64,000 bases of DNA from Limnobaculum xujianqingii (GCF_013394855.1 NZ_JABMLK010000001.1:1438501-1502500); one strand, 5' to 3'. Shown: positions 9,236 to 18,970, counted from the first letter of the stretch. Translations and numbers: made by a program. The notes: generated from the letters alone by a model not told the origin.

Positions 9236-11101
9236 ATGAGTCTTGATATAAATCGATATCCATTGTTGGCGTTAGTAAATAGCCCCGACGACCTGCGCCT
9301 GATATCAAAAGATAACCTACCTAAGCTCTGTGATGAGCTACGTGAATATCTGTTGAACAGCGTCAGTCGCTCCAGCGGTCATCTGGCTTCAGGTCTGGGT
9401 ACTGTGGAACTGACGGTCGCGTTACACTACGTCTACAATACCCCATTCGATCATATTGTTTGGGATGTAGGGCATCAGGCTTATCCCCATAAGATCCTGA
9501 CCGGTCGTCGCGATCAAATGCCAACTATTCGTCAAAAAGATGGACTGCACCCTTTTCCATGGCGCGAAGAGAGTGAATATGATGTGCTGTCTGTAGGCCA
9601 CTCTTCTACTTCAATCAGTGCCAGCCTGGGATTAGCTATTGCTGCCCAGCGTGAAGCTAAAGGTCGCCACGTTGCCTGCGTTATCGGTGATGGTGCTATT
9701 ACCGCTGGTATGGCGTTTGAAGCCATGAACCACGCCGGTGATGTCAAACCTGATATGCTGGTTATTCTGAATGACAATGAAATGTCGATTTCAGAAAACG
9801 TAGGTGCCCTGAATAATCATTTAGCGCAAATTCTCTCCGGCAAGCTCTACTCCACCTTACGTGAAAGCGGAAAAATGGTGCTGTCTGGCTTACCGCCAAT
9901 CAAAGAATTAGTCAAACGCACCGAAGAGCACCTGAAAGGCATGGTGGTACCGGGTACGCTGTTTGAAGAGTTCGGTTTTAATTATATTGGTCCGGTTGAC
10001 GGACACGATGTGCAGGCGCTGGTCCAAACCCTGAAAAATATGCGTAACCTGAAAGGGCCTCAATTACTGCATATTATGACCAAAAAAGGTAAAGGCTATG
10101 CACCAGCGGAAAAAGATCCTATTGGCTGGCACGGTGTACCGAAGTTTGATCCGGCAACCGGCACTCAGCAAAAAGGTGGTAGCGCTCACCCAAGTTATTC
10201 AAGCGTGTTTGGTGACTGGCTGTGTGAAACAGCGGCTAATGATAAAAAGCTAATGGCAGTTACTCCCGCCATGCGTGAAGGTTCAGGTATGGTACGTTTT
10301 TCCCGCGAATATCCGGATCAATATTTTGACGTTGCTATAGCAGAGCAGCATGCGGTTACTTTTGCTGCCGGGCTGGCTATTGGTGGATACAATCCTGTTG
10401 TAGCAATTTACTCGACTTTCCTGCAGCGGGCGTACGATCAGGTCATTCACGATGTGGCTATCCAGAAGCTACCGGTGATGTTCGCTATCGATCGCGGCGG
10501 CATTGTCGGAGCCGATGGACCAACCCATCAGGGCGCTTTTGATCTCAGCTATTTACGCTGTATTCCTGAGATGGTGGTGATGACCCCAAGCGATGAAAAC
10601 GAATGTCGTCAAATGCTGTATACCGGTTATCACTATCAGGATGGTCCGGTTGCAGTGCGTTACCCACGAGGTAATGGTATTGGCGTTGAGCTGGAACCGC
10701 TTGCTATGTTGGCGATGGGCAAAGCTAAAGTTCGTCGTAACGGTGAAAAAGTAGCAATTCTTAACTTTGGTACTTTATTGCCCGACGCATTACAGGCCGC
10801 CGAGCAATTAAATGCTACCGTTGTGGATATGCGTTTCGTGAAGCCTCTGGATGAATCATTGATTCTTGAGCTTGCAGAATCTCATGATGCACTGATTACA
10901 CTGGAAGAGAACGCCATTATGGGCGGTGCTGGTAGCGGCGTAAATGAACTGCTGATGGCACATCGTAAGACCGTTCCGGTATTGAATCTTGGATTGCCAG
11001 ATGAGTTTATTGCTCAGGGTGGGCAGGAAGAGGTTCGGGCGGGATTGGGGTTGGATGCCGATGGGATTGTTGCGCAGTATCAAGAATGGTGTAGCAAATA
11101 G
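9236..11101 (+). CDS. dxs: 1-deoxy-D-xylulose-5-phosphate synthase
   Basis: The 621-residue transketolase-like enzyme shows the thiamine-diphosphate motif [18 protein letters not shown] (from 151) through to the metal-ligand Asn in [10 protein letters not shown]. The catalytic pyrimidine-domain segment [18 protein letters not shown] and the C-terminal transketolase domain follow. It joins pyruvate and glyceraldehyde-3-phosphate with loss of CO2 to make DXP, the entry point for MEP isoprenoids and a precursor of thiamine and pyridoxal. It is last in the xseB-ispA-dxs operon and converges on thiL; E. coli has yajO and pgpA in that gap. Confidence 0.97.
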   Translation: MSLDINRYPLLALVNSPDDLRLISKDNLPKLCDELREYLLNSVSRSSGHLASGLGTVELTVALHYVYNTPFDHIVWDVGHQAYPHKILTGRRDQMPTIRQKDGLHPFPWREESEYDVLSVGHSSTSISASLGLAIAAQREAKGRHVACVIGDGAITAGMAFEAMNHAGDVKPDMLVILNDNEMSISENVGALNNHLAQILSGKLYSTLRESGKMVLSGLPPIKELVKRTEEHLKGMVVPGTLFEEFGFNYIGPVDGHDVQALVQTLKNMRNLKGPQLLHIMTKKGKGYAPAEKDPIGWHGVPKFDPATGTQQKGGSAHPSYSSVFGDWLCETAANDKKLMAVTPAMREGSGMVRFSREYPDQYFDVAIAEQHAVTFAAGLAIGGYNPVVAIYSTFLQRAYDQVIHDVAIQKLPVMFAIDRGGIVGADGPTHQGAFDLSYLRCIPEMVVMTPSDENECRQMLYTGYHYQDGPVAVRYPRGNGIGVELEPLAMLAMGKAKVRRNGEKVAILNFGTLLPDALQAAEQLNATVVDMRFVKPLDESLILELAESHDALITLEENAIMGGAGSGVNELLMAHRKTVPVLNLGLPDEFIAQGGQEEVRAGLGLDADGIVAQYQEWCSK

Positions 11102-11140
11102 TAGTTTGGCTAATTGTTTTGCAAATCGGCTTCTGAGGGT

Positions 11141-11190
11141 ATTCCGGCCGTAATGGCTATGTGATTATATAATCGCTGTGCTCGGCCGGA
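11141..11190. repeat. Family A-type 5' hairpin, solitary
   Basis: Perfect 9-bp arms TTCCGGCCG (11141-11149) and CGGCCGGAA (11182-11190) enclose an AT-rich loop. The arms are identical to those at 11247-11297. The second part of the family A element does not follow, so this looks like a partial copy. Confidence 0.65.
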
Positions 11191-11242
11191 AGACCCGTTT
11201 ATCTTAGCTATTACTGATATTTTTCATCAAATAGGCTATCGA

Positions 11243-11401
11243 GAATATTCCGGCCGTAAAAACCATATTACTCATATAAATATGGTGCTCGGCCGGAAGA
11301 CAATTTGTACTTAAATCCGGCGTGCGTCGGGCCTAGATTCCCTAGGGGCACTTCGTTGGCTTACGCCAAGTCGACCCCAACGGAAATCTCTCCCTCCGAT
11401 T
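11243..11401. repeat. Structured intergenic repeat, family A copy 2
   Basis: Hairpin one has arms TTCCGGCCG (11247-11255) and CGGCCGGAA (11289-11297), with an inner stem ACCATAT (11261-11267) / ATATGGT (11279-11285). The nested second part has TCGG (11326-11329) with CCGA (11395-11398), AGATTCC (11334-11340) with GGAAATCT (11381-11388, one bulge), GGGG (11344-11347) with CCCC (11374-11377), and the apical TTGGC-TTAC-GCCAA at 11355-11368. Compared with 4328-4481, the apical sequence is conserved and the stems are rebuilt by paired changes. Confidence 0.7.
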
Positions 11402-11420
11402 GAATTCGGCTAAAAAACTC

Positions 11421-11474
11421 AAAACCAAAACCAAAACCAAAACCAAAACCAAAACCAAAACCAAAACCAAAACC
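11421..11474. repeat. Hexanucleotide microsatellite (AAAACC)9
   Basis: Nine perfect tandem copies of AAAACC lie between a family A and a family B element. No gene is present, so copy-number change would not shift a reading frame. Confidence 0.95.
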
Positions 11475-11538
11475 CATATTCAGGGGCAATGCTCCAGAAT
11501 GCTAACCAATATTTTGACCTTCATCTTTTGACTTTTAA

Positions 11539-11789
11539 GAGCACTGGAATTCAGCCGACAACTGAATGAGGGTAGCACGACCAGCAGGGATGCTGGTCGA
11601 GGCGCAGCGACGTCTGGAGCGGCTCTGCGCCGGTGCGTAAGCCCGAATGAAGGCGGAGGGCAGTCGCGTAGCGACCTGGATTCGTGTGCGAAGGCGCGGA
11701 GGTGCAGGAGGCGTTCGCCTTAACGCCTCTTGCTCGGCCGCCGCACATTAGTCAAGCAAGACACTACATCATTTGCGGACGAAACCTAC
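11539..11789. repeat. Structured intergenic repeat, family B copy 1
   Basis: The element is about 250 bases and clearly GC-richer than its surroundings. Predicted pairings are: a long-range stem GAATTCAG (11547-11554) with CTGGATTC (11676-11683); CGACCAGCA (11578-11586) with TGCTGGTCG (11591-11599), loop GGGA; GGCGCAG (11601-11607) with CTGCGCC (11625-11631); GTCGC (11663-11667) with GCGAC (11671-11675); and GAGGCGTT (11708-11715) with AACGCCTC (11722-11729). The copy at 27033-27282 keeps every pairing, several through compensatory base changes. Function and transcribed strand are unknown. Confidence 0.75.
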
Positions 11790-11802
11790 TTAAATCTCAA
11801 TA

Positions 11803-12774
11803 CTACTCACCAAAGTGATCATACCCACTCCCCTCAAACTCCACCGCCTGATTCCCATCCAACAACTGCAATCCACCATTAGCAGTAATCTGCCCAATAC
11901 AGTTATAAGGAATACCTAAACCAGAAAGTGCGGTATCCAGAGCGCCCCGGTTGTCTTCCGGTACGGTGAAACAGAGTTCATAGTCTTCACCACCGGTCAA
12001 TGCCCAACGAATTGCCTGTTCGCGGCTGCAATTATCCGTCAATGCCGATGAAAAGACTAAGCGATCGAGATGGATTCTGGCGCCACAACCGCTGGCTTTC
12101 AGGATATGTCCTAAGTCCGGTAACAGGCCATCAGAAATATCAATAGCCGCTGTTGCCAGTTGGCGCATACCCTGCCCCATTAAAATACGTGGCTGTGGGC
12201 GGAGGTGGCGTTTTATCAGATAGTTTCGCTGTTCCTGATTTTCTACTTTGAGCTTACCCTGCAAAATAGCCAGACCAGCTGCGCTATCACCGGGCCAGCC
12301 GGTCACGTAGATCCAGTGCCCTGCTTTAGCGCCGCCGCGGGTTAGTTGTTTATCAACAGGTACCCAACCGTTTATGGTTAATGTCAGGCTGAGTGGGCCT
12401 TTAGTAGTATCCCCACCAATCAGTTGCATTCCGTAGTAGTCCAGCAACCCAAACAGGCTTTCACTAAAGCTGGCTAACCAAGGCTCATCGATTTCAGGTA
12501 GAGTTAATGCCAGAGAAACCCAGGCAGGATCGGCTCCCATTGCAGCCAGATCGCTTAAGTTAACCGCCAGACACTTGTAGCCTAAATCAGCAGGGTCGAT
12601 ATCAGGAAGAAAATGGATGCCGGACACCAGAGTGTCGGTACTAATAGCCAGATATTGTTTTTGTGAAGGAACCAGTAAAGCACAGTCATCACCAATACCC
12701 AGTAATACGTCTTTACGAATGGTACTTTGCCGATTGAAATAGCGGGCAATAACGTCAAATTCACTGCACGACAT
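11803..12774 (-). CDS. thiL: Thiamine-monophosphate kinase
   Basis: The 323-residue protein matches ThiL of the PurM/AIR-synthetase-like kinase superfamily: GIGDDCALL near residue 26, the metal-binding DTLVSGIHF, and [15 protein letters not shown] near 212. It phosphorylates thiamine monophosphate to thiamine diphosphate, the cofactor used by neighbouring dxs. It is the last gene of the nrdR-ribD-ribE-nusB-thiL operon, about 85 bases after nusB. The usual downstream pgpA is absent. Confidence 0.96.
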   Translation of the reverse strand: MSCSEFDVIARYFNRQSTIRKDVLLGIGDDCALLVPSQKQYLAISTDTLVSGIHFLPDIDPADLGYKCLAVNLSDLAAMGADPAWVSLALTLPEIDEPWLASFSESLFGLLDYYGMQLIGGDTTKGPLSLTLTINGWVPVDKQLTRGGAKAGHWIYVTGWPGDSAAGLAILQGKLKVENQEQRNYLIKRHLRPQPRILMGQGMRQLATAAIDISDGLLPDLGHILKASGCGARIHLDRLVFSSALTDNCSREQAIRWALTGGEDYELCFTVPEDNRGALDTALSGLGIPYNCIGQITANGGLQLLDGNQAVEFEGSGYDHFGE

Positions 12775-12858
12775 AGTAGCGGTACTCCAGTCGAACTTAA
12801 CAATAAGGCCGGCATTGCCGGCCTTATCAGAACTCTTAATGGTGAATCAGGATATAAC

Positions 12859-13284
12859 TCATTGCTTGGCGTTACGTACACGCAAACGAGGAACCACTTT
12901 ATCCAGCACACCATTAACAAATTTATGGCTGTCTTCAGCACCAAAGATTTTAGCTAACTCAATAGCCTCATTGATAACCACTTTATAAGGGACATCTTCA
13001 CGTTTGCTCAATTCGTAAACAGCAACACGTAAAATGGCTCTCTCAATTTGGCCCAGCTCATCCAGAGTACGGGACAGATAAGGTGCCATCAATTTATCCA
13101 GTTCACCCGCATGGGTGGCCGCGCCGGAAAACAGCTCACGGAAGTAAGTTAAATCAACATCTTTAACATCCTGTTCCGTCAGAAATTGTAATTCAACATC
13201 GGCAATATCATTTTTGGATAATTGCCAGGAGTATAACGCCTGAACGGCGCACTCGCGGGCGCGGCGACGAGCTGCAGGTTTCAC
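12859..13284 (-). CDS. nusB: Transcription antitermination factor NusB
   Basis: The product is a small all-helical RNA-binding protein of about 141 residues. I place the start at the GTG at 13284, which gives the family N-terminus [20 protein letters not shown] and has a GAGGG site 8 bases upstream; an upstream ATG at 13317 would add 11 unrelated residues. NusB binds boxA RNA with NusE (S10) and is needed for rRNA antitermination and lambda N function. The C-terminal signature [15 protein letters not shown] is present. It lies between ribE and thiL, as in E. coli. Confidence 0.96.
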   Translation of the reverse strand: MKPAARRRARECAVQALYSWQLSKNDIADVELQFLTEQDVKDVDLTYFRELFSGAATHAGELDKLMAPYLSRTLDELGQIERAILRVAVYELSKREDVPYKVVINEAIELAKIFGAEDSHKFVNGVLDKVVPRLRVRNAKQ

Positions 13285-13343
13285 AGGGTTTCCCTCAAAT
13301 CTTAGTCGGACAATCAATGTTTATAGTCAGGTGTTACCCAAAC

Positions 13344-13814
13344 TTACGCTTTGATCGCCTTAATTACATTAATCATTTCCAGTGCGGTCATTGCCGCTTC
13401 GGCACCTTTGTTACCGGCTTTGGTCCCGGCACGTTCGATAGCCTGTTCAATATTTTCTGTTGTCAGTACGCCGAAGGAAACCGGGATTTGGCTCTCCATG
13501 GCAACGCTGGATAAACCAGAGCTACATTCACCGGCAACATACTCAAAGTGTGCAGTACCACCGCGAATAACGGTACCCAACGCGATAACCGCATCATAAC
13601 GACCGGTATCAGCCAGTGTGCGAACGGCTAAAGGCAATTCATAAGCACCCGGTACCCAAACTACAGTGATATTTGAATCAGAAACCTGACCAATACGTTT
13701 TAATGCATCAATAGCCCCTTCCAGCAGGCTATCATTAATAAAATTGTTAAAACGAGCAATAGCAATGGCAACACGGGCTTGTGGTGCTGCAACAATACCT
13801 TCGATAACGTTCAT
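13344..13814 (-). CDS. ribE: 6,7-dimethyl-8-ribityllumazine synthase
   Basis: The 156-residue protein has family motifs [17 protein letters not shown] and [24 protein letters not shown], including the catalytic His in the HFEYV segment. It condenses 5-amino-6-ribitylaminouracil with 3,4-dihydroxybutanone 4-phosphate, the penultimate riboflavin step, usually as a 60-subunit capsid in this group. It is called ribH in some genomes. It sits between ribD and nusB in the same operon. Confidence 0.97.
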   Translation of the reverse strand: MNVIEGIVAAPQARVAIAIARFNNFINDSLLEGAIDALKRIGQVSDSNITVVWVPGAYELPLAVRTLADTGRYDAVIALGTVIRGGTAHFEYVAGECSSGLSSVAMESQIPVSFGVLTTENIEQAIERAGTKAGNKGAEAAMTALEMINVIKAIKA

Positions 13815-13924
13815 AAAAGTATATCCTTGGTTTCTTGATTCAATAACCCGACAAGGGGGCGGATTCTATCATATTCTTTCAGTTGTGGCGCTGCGGATTT
13901 GCTATCCGCGCACAATTACTGCAA

Positions 13925-15034
13925 CTAACTACGAGGCGCAAGGCGTAAACGTAAGTCTTCACCGACCTGTTGCACATGCTGTATTTTAAACTCAGGTGCC
14001 TGTGTCAGTTGGCTAAGACCGGGAAGTTTACACAACCCACGAGCATCGTCCCCCAATAATTTAGGGGCCAGGTACAATACCAATTCATCCACCAGGCCTG
14101 CCTGTAATAAGGCACCGGCAATGGTTGGCCCGGCTTCAGTCCAGATAGTATTTATCTGACGGCGTCCCAGCTGCATCATCAACACAACCAGATCGATTCC
14201 CCTCTGATAAGCCGGAACAATAAGCTGTTCAACATTATCAGGCCAGGCCTCTTCACCTTTATGGGTGCGTACTAACCAGATATCTCCCGCTAGTGAAAAT
14301 AATTTGAGATCTGGCGTTAAACGATTCTGGCTGTCAAGAATCACTCTTACAGGCTGACGCAGTAAACTTTTAGGATATATATCGTGGGTTTGACGGTCCA
14401 GCTCTTCCCAACGAACATTTAACGCCGGGTTATCCGCCAGCACCGTAGCACTGGTGCTCAAAATAGCCGAACTCTGAGCTCTGAACTGTTGAACATCGCG
14501 ACGGGAATCTACCGAAGTGATCCACTGGCTTTCACCAGAGGCCATGGCTGTTTTGCCATCCAGTGAAGCTGCCAGCTTAAGCTGAAGATAAGGAAAACCG
14601 GTACGCATACGTTTAAAGAAACCGCGATTAACGGCTTCGGCTTCTGCCATCATTACGCCATGTTCAACTTCAATTCCTGCCTGCTGTAAGCGATACAGGC
14701 CGCGCCCTGCTACTTCAGGATTAGGATCCTGCATCGCAGCAACTACCCGCTTAACACCGGTATTAACCAGTGCATCGGCACAGGGAGGCGTACGCCCATG
14801 ATGACTGCATGGTTCCAGCGTAACATAAGCCGTTGCTCCCCGAGCTTTTTCTCCCGCCATGCTTAAGGCATGAACTTCAGCATGGGGCTCACCTGCTTTA
14901 TGATGGTATCCCTCGCCAACGATTTCTCCATCACGCACCAGCACACAGCCAACGTTAGGATTAGGCGTAGTCGTAAAACGCCCTTGCCAGGCCAGCTCAA
15001 GCGCTCGCGCCATATACTTTGCGTCATTCTGCAT
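13925..15034 (-). CDS. ribD: Bifunctional riboflavin deaminase-reductase RibD
   Basis: The N-terminal cytidine-deaminase-like domain (1-145) shows HAEVHALSMAG and PCSHHGRTPPC, the zinc and catalytic residues. The C-terminal domain is the NADPH-dependent pyrimidine reductase. It carries out riboflavin steps two and three. I chose the ATG at 15034 (MQNDAKYMARALELAW, 369 residues), which matches family length; an upstream in-frame ATG would add 31 residues and overlap nrdR. The gene starts 7 bases after nrdR ends. Confidence 0.96.
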   Translation of the reverse strand: MQNDAKYMARALELAWQGRFTTTPNPNVGCVLVRDGEIVGEGYHHKAGEPHAEVHALSMAGEKARGATAYVTLEPCSHHGRTPPCADALVNTGVKRVVAAMQDPNPEVAGRGLYRLQQAGIEVEHGVMMAEAEAVNRGFFKRMRTGFPYLQLKLAASLDGKTAMASGESQWITSVDSRRDVQQFRAQSSAILSTSATVLADNPALNVRWEELDRQTHDIYPKSLLRQPVRVILDSQNRLTPDLKLFSLAGDIWLVRTHKGEEAWPDNVEQLIVPAYQRGIDLVVLMMQLGRRQINTIWTEAGPTIAGALLQAGLVDELVLYLAPKLLGDDARGLCKLPGLSQLTQAPEFKIQHVQQVGEDLRLRLAPRS

Positions 15035-15041
15035 AGGGCAA

Positions 15042-15491
15042 TCAGTCCTGTAGTTTGGCGATCTCTTCACCAAACTCTCGAATATCTTCAAAGCTACGGT
15101 AAACCGAAGCAAAACGAATATAGGCAACCTTATCCAATTTTTTCAAAGCATCCATCACCAGGTTACCCACCAGAGATGCCAGAACTTCGCGTTCACCAGT
15201 AGCGCGTAATTGGGATTTAATATGACTGATGGCCATTTCAATATCGTCAGAATTAACCGGTCGTTTCTCCAACGCCTTTAACATGCCCCGACGTAATTTT
15301 TCTTCATCAAAAGGCTCGCGAATTTCATTGCTTTTAATTACTCGTGGCATTACCAGTTCTGCCACTTCAAACGTAGTAAAGCGCTCATGGCAAACTAAAC
15401 ATTGGCGGCGGCGGCGTACCTGAGAGCCATCGCCGACCAGACGCGAATCAATGACTTTGGTATCAACAGCTGCACAAAAGGGGCAATGCAT
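15042..15491 (-). CDS. nrdR: Transcriptional repressor NrdR
   Basis: The 149-residue regulator has an N-terminal zinc ribbon with cysteines 3, 6, 31 and 34 and an ATP-cone domain (about 46-136). It represses ribonucleotide reductase operons according to ATP/dATP binding; no nrd genes or NrdR boxes are in the window. It is the first gene of the operon with ribD, ribE, nusB and thiL, and an AGGAG site precedes its ATG. Confidence 0.97.
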   Translation of the reverse strand: MHCPFCAAVDTKVIDSRLVGDGSQVRRRRQCLVCHERFTTFEVAELVMPRVIKSNEIREPFDEEKLRRGMLKALEKRPVNSDDIEMAISHIKSQLRATGEREVLASLVGNLVMDALKKLDKVAYIRFASVYRSFEDIREFGEEIAKLQD

Positions 15492-15597
15492 AACATCTCC
15501 TGAAAATATTTCCGGGGAAAAGCATACTCATATATTGATCTACCATTTTAAACGCCCCAGCTAAATAGTGATATAGCTGAGGCCCAGAAAGCAGATA

Positions 15598-15616
15598 ATT
15601 AATGATAATCAATACC
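15598..15616. promoter_or_regulatory. Candidate Fur box upstream of nrdR-ribD
   Basis: The 19 bases match the classic Fur consensus at 15 positions by eye, including an unbroken AATGATAATCA core. The site is about 110 bases upstream of the nrdR start, in the only sizeable promoter region of the operon. Iron control of riboflavin genes is known in other bacteria. Regulation here is inferred. Confidence 0.4.
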
Positions 15617-15665
15617 AGTGGAATATATCAGTAATCTTATTTTAAAGAAGTGGATTGCCAAATAT

Positions 15666-16535
15666 TCAGGCTTTCACCATTTTATCTTCAATAACTACCC
15701 AGCGCTTATGGAACCATAATGACAGCAACATAATAGCCCCTCCCGACAGCGTTTTTCCCCATTCAGGTTGTTCTTGCCAGATAAGAAAATTCACCATCAG
15801 GCCAACGGGTATCATGGCGTTATTCATAATTGCCAGCGTTCCGGCATCCACTTTTCCGGCACCATAGTTCCACATAAAGTATCCCATACCAGAAGCACCT
15901 AATCCCAGCCAGACCAATATTCCCCACTGCACTGAAGTGGTTGGTAATTGTTCGACATTACCTAATAATAGCCATGCCACAATGGCTACACATAGCGCCC
16001 CTAAATAAAACAATGCACTACTCTGTCGTGAAGGCATTGGATAAAGCTCCATCGCACGCTTATAGCCAACCTGCCCTAACGCAAAGAAAAAGTTAGCAAT
16101 TTGGATAATTAACATACCAAACCAGAAATCCTCTCTGGGATGACTAAAGTTAATTACGCCAGCTCCCAGCACCGCCAGTAAAGCACTAAACAGGTAGCCC
16201 AAACGCAGTGACTGTCCTTTCAACAAATCATAAATCAGCGTGACATAAATCGGCATGGTAATGCCAAACAGCAAAACTTCCGGTACGGTTAAATAGAGAA
16301 ATGACTGATAGTAAAACAGATACATAATTCCTAACTGACAGGCACCTGCCGTCATAAAAGCCACACCGGCTTTTAAGCTTGTCCCCTTAAAACGCATGAA
16401 CGGTACAAACAATAACGTCGCTAAACCAACTCGCATCAAAATAGAGAACCAGGGATCGACTTGCCCTGCCAGATAGACGCCAATCAGGCTAAAAGAAAAC
16501 GACCAGATAACAGTAGTAATAATTAAAAACGGCAT
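15666..16535 (-). CDS. yigM: Biotin transporter YigM (EamA/DMT family)
   Basis: The 289-residue protein has ten hydrophobic segments and aligns closely with E. coli YigM: IITTVIWSFSFSLIGVYLAG, MRVGLATLLFVPF, VLGAGVINF and GYFMWNYGAGKVDAGTLAIMNN. YigM is the high-affinity biotin importer of E. coli, encoded there far from the bio genes. Here it lies directly behind bioA, 25 bases after its stop. I chose the ATG at 16535, with GGAG about 7 bases upstream; an earlier ATG would overlap bioA. The position implies control by the same BirA operator. Confidence 0.9.
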   Translation of the reverse strand: MPFLIITTVIWSFSFSLIGVYLAGQVDPWFSILMRVGLATLLFVPFMRFKGTSLKAGVAFMTAGACQLGIMYLFYYQSFLYLTVPEVLLFGITMPIYVTLIYDLLKGQSLRLGYLFSALLAVLGAGVINFSHPREDFWFGMLIIQIANFFFALGQVGYKRAMELYPMPSRQSSALFYLGALCVAIVAWLLLGNVEQLPTTSVQWGILVWLGLGASGMGYFMWNYGAGKVDAGTLAIMNNAMIPVGLMVNFLIWQEQPEWGKTLSGGAIMLLSLWFHKRWVVIEDKMVKA

Positions 16536-16560
16536 GACCACTCCGGAATGAATTGAAGAA

Positions 16561-17847
16561 TTAACCAAAAAGAATGTCAGGCCGTGATACCGCATGGCGG
16601 ATAGCATCGATTAACAGCGATAACTGTGCGGGCTGAATAATATAGGGCGGCATTAAGTAGATAAGTTTGCCAAACGGACGAATCCATACTCCCCTGGCAA
16701 CAAAGAATTTTTGCAGGCTGGCCATATTGATCGGTTTAACCACTTCAACAACGCCAATCGCCCCCAGTACTCTCACCTGATGTACATAAGGAGAATCCTC
16801 CAGCGGACGTAATCCTTGTTCTAAAGCATCAGCGATTTGCGCTACCTGAGACTGCCAGTGATTTTCAGCCAGTAAATCTAAACTGGCACAGGCAACCGCA
16901 CAGGCGAGTGGATTGGCCATAAATGTCGGACCATGCATAAAACATCCGGCTTCCCCCTGGCTAATAACATTAGCTACATTACGGGTAGTCATAACCGCAG
17001 AAAGCGTCATATATCCCCCGGTTAGCGCCTTCCCTACACATTGGATATCCGGTGAAATACCCGCATGCTGGCAGGCAAACAGTTTGCCGGTTCGCCCAAA
17101 GCCAGTAGCAATTTCATCGGTAATCATCAGAATTTGATATTTATCGCAGAGCCGGCGTATACCTTTGAGATATTCGGGATGATAAAAACGCATTCCTCCA
17201 GCACCCTGAACGATAGGCTCCAGAATAACGGCGGCAATTTCTTGTTGATGCTGTTCCATCAAACGAGAAAAGTGCTCCATTGCCCCTTCCTGCCATTCGC
17301 CGGAGAAGGGGATATCCATACCATCGGCAAACAAATTTTGCGGCAAAAAACCTTGATACAGACTATGCATCGAATTTTGTGGGTCGCAAACTGACATGGC
17401 TCCAAAGGTGTCACCGTGATAACCATGACGTAAAGCCAGGAACTGGTGTCTTCGCTCTCCTTTGCTCTGCCAGTATTGCAGTGCCATCTTCATTGCAACT
17501 TCAACAGCAACGGAACCGGAATCTGCCAGAAAAACGGTTTCCAACTCAGGTTCGGTTATCTCAATCAAACGACGACACAGTTCAGTCGCAGGTTGATGAG
17601 TAATACCACCGAACATCACATGTGCCATTTTGGTTAACTGTTGGCTGGCTGCCTGATTTAATTTGGGATGGTTATAACCATGAATTGCTGCCCACCAGGA
17701 TGACATACCATCAACCAACTCGGTGCCATCTTGTAAATAGAGTGAAACGTCCTGAGCAGAACTCACCGGATAACAGGGCAATGGCTGAATCATCGAAGTA
17801 TAGGGGTGCCAGATATGGCGTTGGTCAAATTCAATATCTGAAAACAT
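16561..17847 (-). CDS. bioA: Adenosylmethionine-8-amino-7-oxononanoate aminotransferase
   Basis: The 428-residue class III PLP aminotransferase starts at the ATG at 17847 (MFSDIEFDQRHIWHPYTSM). The upstream in-frame extension runs through the bio operator and is not credible. Family motifs are HGYHGDTFGAMSVCDP, DEIATGFGRTGKLFAC and GKALTGGYM, which includes the PLP lysine. It transfers an amino group from S-adenosylmethionine to KAPA to make DAPA. It diverges from bioB across a shared operator and is followed by yigM. Confidence 0.97.
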   Translation of the reverse strand: MFSDIEFDQRHIWHPYTSMIQPLPCYPVSSAQDVSLYLQDGTELVDGMSSWWAAIHGYNHPKLNQAASQQLTKMAHVMFGGITHQPATELCRRLIEITEPELETVFLADSGSVAVEVAMKMALQYWQSKGERRHQFLALRHGYHGDTFGAMSVCDPQNSMHSLYQGFLPQNLFADGMDIPFSGEWQEGAMEHFSRLMEQHQQEIAAVILEPIVQGAGGMRFYHPEYLKGIRRLCDKYQILMITDEIATGFGRTGKLFACQHAGISPDIQCVGKALTGGYMTLSAVMTTRNVANVISQGEAGCFMHGPTFMANPLACAVACASLDLLAENHWQSQVAQIADALEQGLRPLEDSPYVHQVRVLGAIGVVEVVKPINMASLQKFFVARGVWIRPFGKLIYLMPPYIIQPAQLSLLIDAIRHAVSRPDILFG

Positions 17848-17858
17848 AAAAAACAACC

Positions 17859-17897
17859 GTAAACTAAATTGACATAAAATTAGTTTACAATTAAAGT
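17859..17897. promoter_or_regulatory. Divergent bioA/bioB promoter with BirA operator
   Basis: A near-perfect palindrome GTAAACTAA (17859-17867) ... TTAGTTTAC (17880-17888) matches the BirA operator pattern of two GTAAAC-type half-sites about a dozen bases apart. A consensus -35 TTGACA (17869-17874) lies inside it, and TAAAGT (17892-17897) follows at 17 bases as the bioB -10. A leftward -35-like TTGTAA overlaps the other arm for bioA. Biotinyl-5'-AMP-loaded BirA would block both promoters. Confidence 0.88.
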
Positions 17898-17932
17898 TTT
17901 TCAAAACCAACAGATTATTGATCGGATCTCTT

Positions 17933-18970
17933 ATGAACCAGACTGAACGCTGGAGTGCAGCACAAACCCAGACGCTTTTTGATACACCGCTACTGGAGTT
18001 ACTTTTCACCGCACAGCAAGTGCATCGTGAACACTTCGATCCCCGGCAAATTCAGGTCAGTACGCTACTGTCTATCAAAACCGGTAACTGCCCTGAAGAC
18101 TGTAAATACTGCCCGCAAAGTGCCCGCTATAAAACCGGTCTGGCCTCAGAAGCATTAATGGCTGTAGACCAAGTACTGGAGTCGGCTCGTCAGGCAAAAG
18201 CCGCAGGTTCCGGACGCTTTTGTATGGGAGCTGCATGGAAAAATCCGCATGAGCGCGATCTCCCCTATCTGGAACAGATGATTCGTGGTGTGAAAGCACT
18301 GGGCATGGAAAGTTGTATGACCTTAGGCTCACTTACCCCTTCTCAGGCTGAAAGGCTAAAACATGCCGGACTGGATTATTACAATCACAATCTGGACACC
18401 TCGCCAGAATACTATGACAAGATTATTACCACTCGCAGTTATCAGGAACGGCTTAATACGTTGGATTATGTACGTCAGGCAGGTATTAAAGTCTGCTCAG
18501 GCGGTATTCTGGGATTGGGAGAATCGGTAACCGACAGAGCCGGTTTACTACGCCAGTTGGCGAATATGCCCGAACCACCGGAGAGTGTTCCAATTAACAT
18601 GCTGGTTAAGGTGGCTGGTACACCGCTGGATAATCTTCCTGATATAGACCCTTTTGAGTTTATTCGCACCATCGCCATTGCCCGCATTATGATGCCGCGT
18701 TCTTATGTCCGTCTGTCCGCTGGTCGGGAACAAATGAATGAACAAACTCAGGCTATGTGCTTTATGGCAGGCGCTAACTCTATTTTCTATGGTTGCAAAT
18801 TACTCACCACACCCAATCCGGAACAAAACAGCGATCTGAAACTGTTCAACAAGCTGGGGCTAAATCCTGAAAAACAGCAAATACAACAAACCTACAGCGA
18901 GCAGTTAGTACGTATCGCTAAGCAGTTACATGAACCAGACACCGAGCATTATTACAATGCCGCACCCTGA
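17933..18970 (+). CDS. bioB: Biotin synthase
   Basis: This radical SAM enzyme of 345 residues starts at the ATG at 17933. That start puts the CxxxCxxC cluster cysteines at 53, 57 and 60, as in E. coli. Further motifs are [27 protein letters not shown] and [10 protein letters not shown]. It inserts sulfur into dethiobiotin using a 4Fe-4S and a sacrificial 2Fe-2S cluster. Its 3' end overlaps bioD; bioF and bioC, which lie between them in E. coli, are absent. Confidence 0.97.
   Translation: MNQTERWSAAQTQTLFDTPLLELLFTAQQVHREHFDPRQIQVSTLLSIKTGNCPEDCKYCPQSARYKTGLASEALMAVDQVLESARQAKAAGSGRFCMGAAWKNPHERDLPYLEQMIRGVKALGMESCMTLGSLTPSQAERLKHAGLDYYNHNLDTSPEYYDKIITTRSYQERLNTLDYVRQAGIKVCSGGILGLGESVTDRAGLLRQLANMPEPPESVPINMLVKVAGTPLDNLPDIDPFEFIRTIAIARIMMPRSYVRLSAGREQMNEQTQAMCFMAGANSIFYGCKLLTTPNPEQNSDLKLFNKLGLNPEKQQIQQTYSEQLVRIAKQLHEPDTEHYYNAAP

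Larger units (their letters stand above)
11102..11802. other. Repeat-packed gap between convergent dxs and thiL
   Basis: This 700-base gap holds no credible gene. It contains a lone family A-type hairpin (11141-11190), a full family A element (11243-11401), nine tandem AAAACC units (11421-11474) and a family B element (11539-11789). pgpA, which neighbours thiL in E. coli, is missing. Confidence 0.75.

Noticed and set aside
11551..11748. A 65-codon reading frame on the minus strand
   Set aside because: It lies wholly inside family B copy 1, and the second copy does not keep the frame. Compensatory stem changes explain the conservation better than coding.
11539..11789. Family B as a retron ncRNA or group II intron
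   Set aside because: No reverse transcriptase gene lies nearby, and no domain V-like hairpin or intron boundary could be seen.
12582..12944. 120-codon frame overlapping thiL and nusB
   Set aside because: It overlaps two conserved genes in another frame and resembles nothing.
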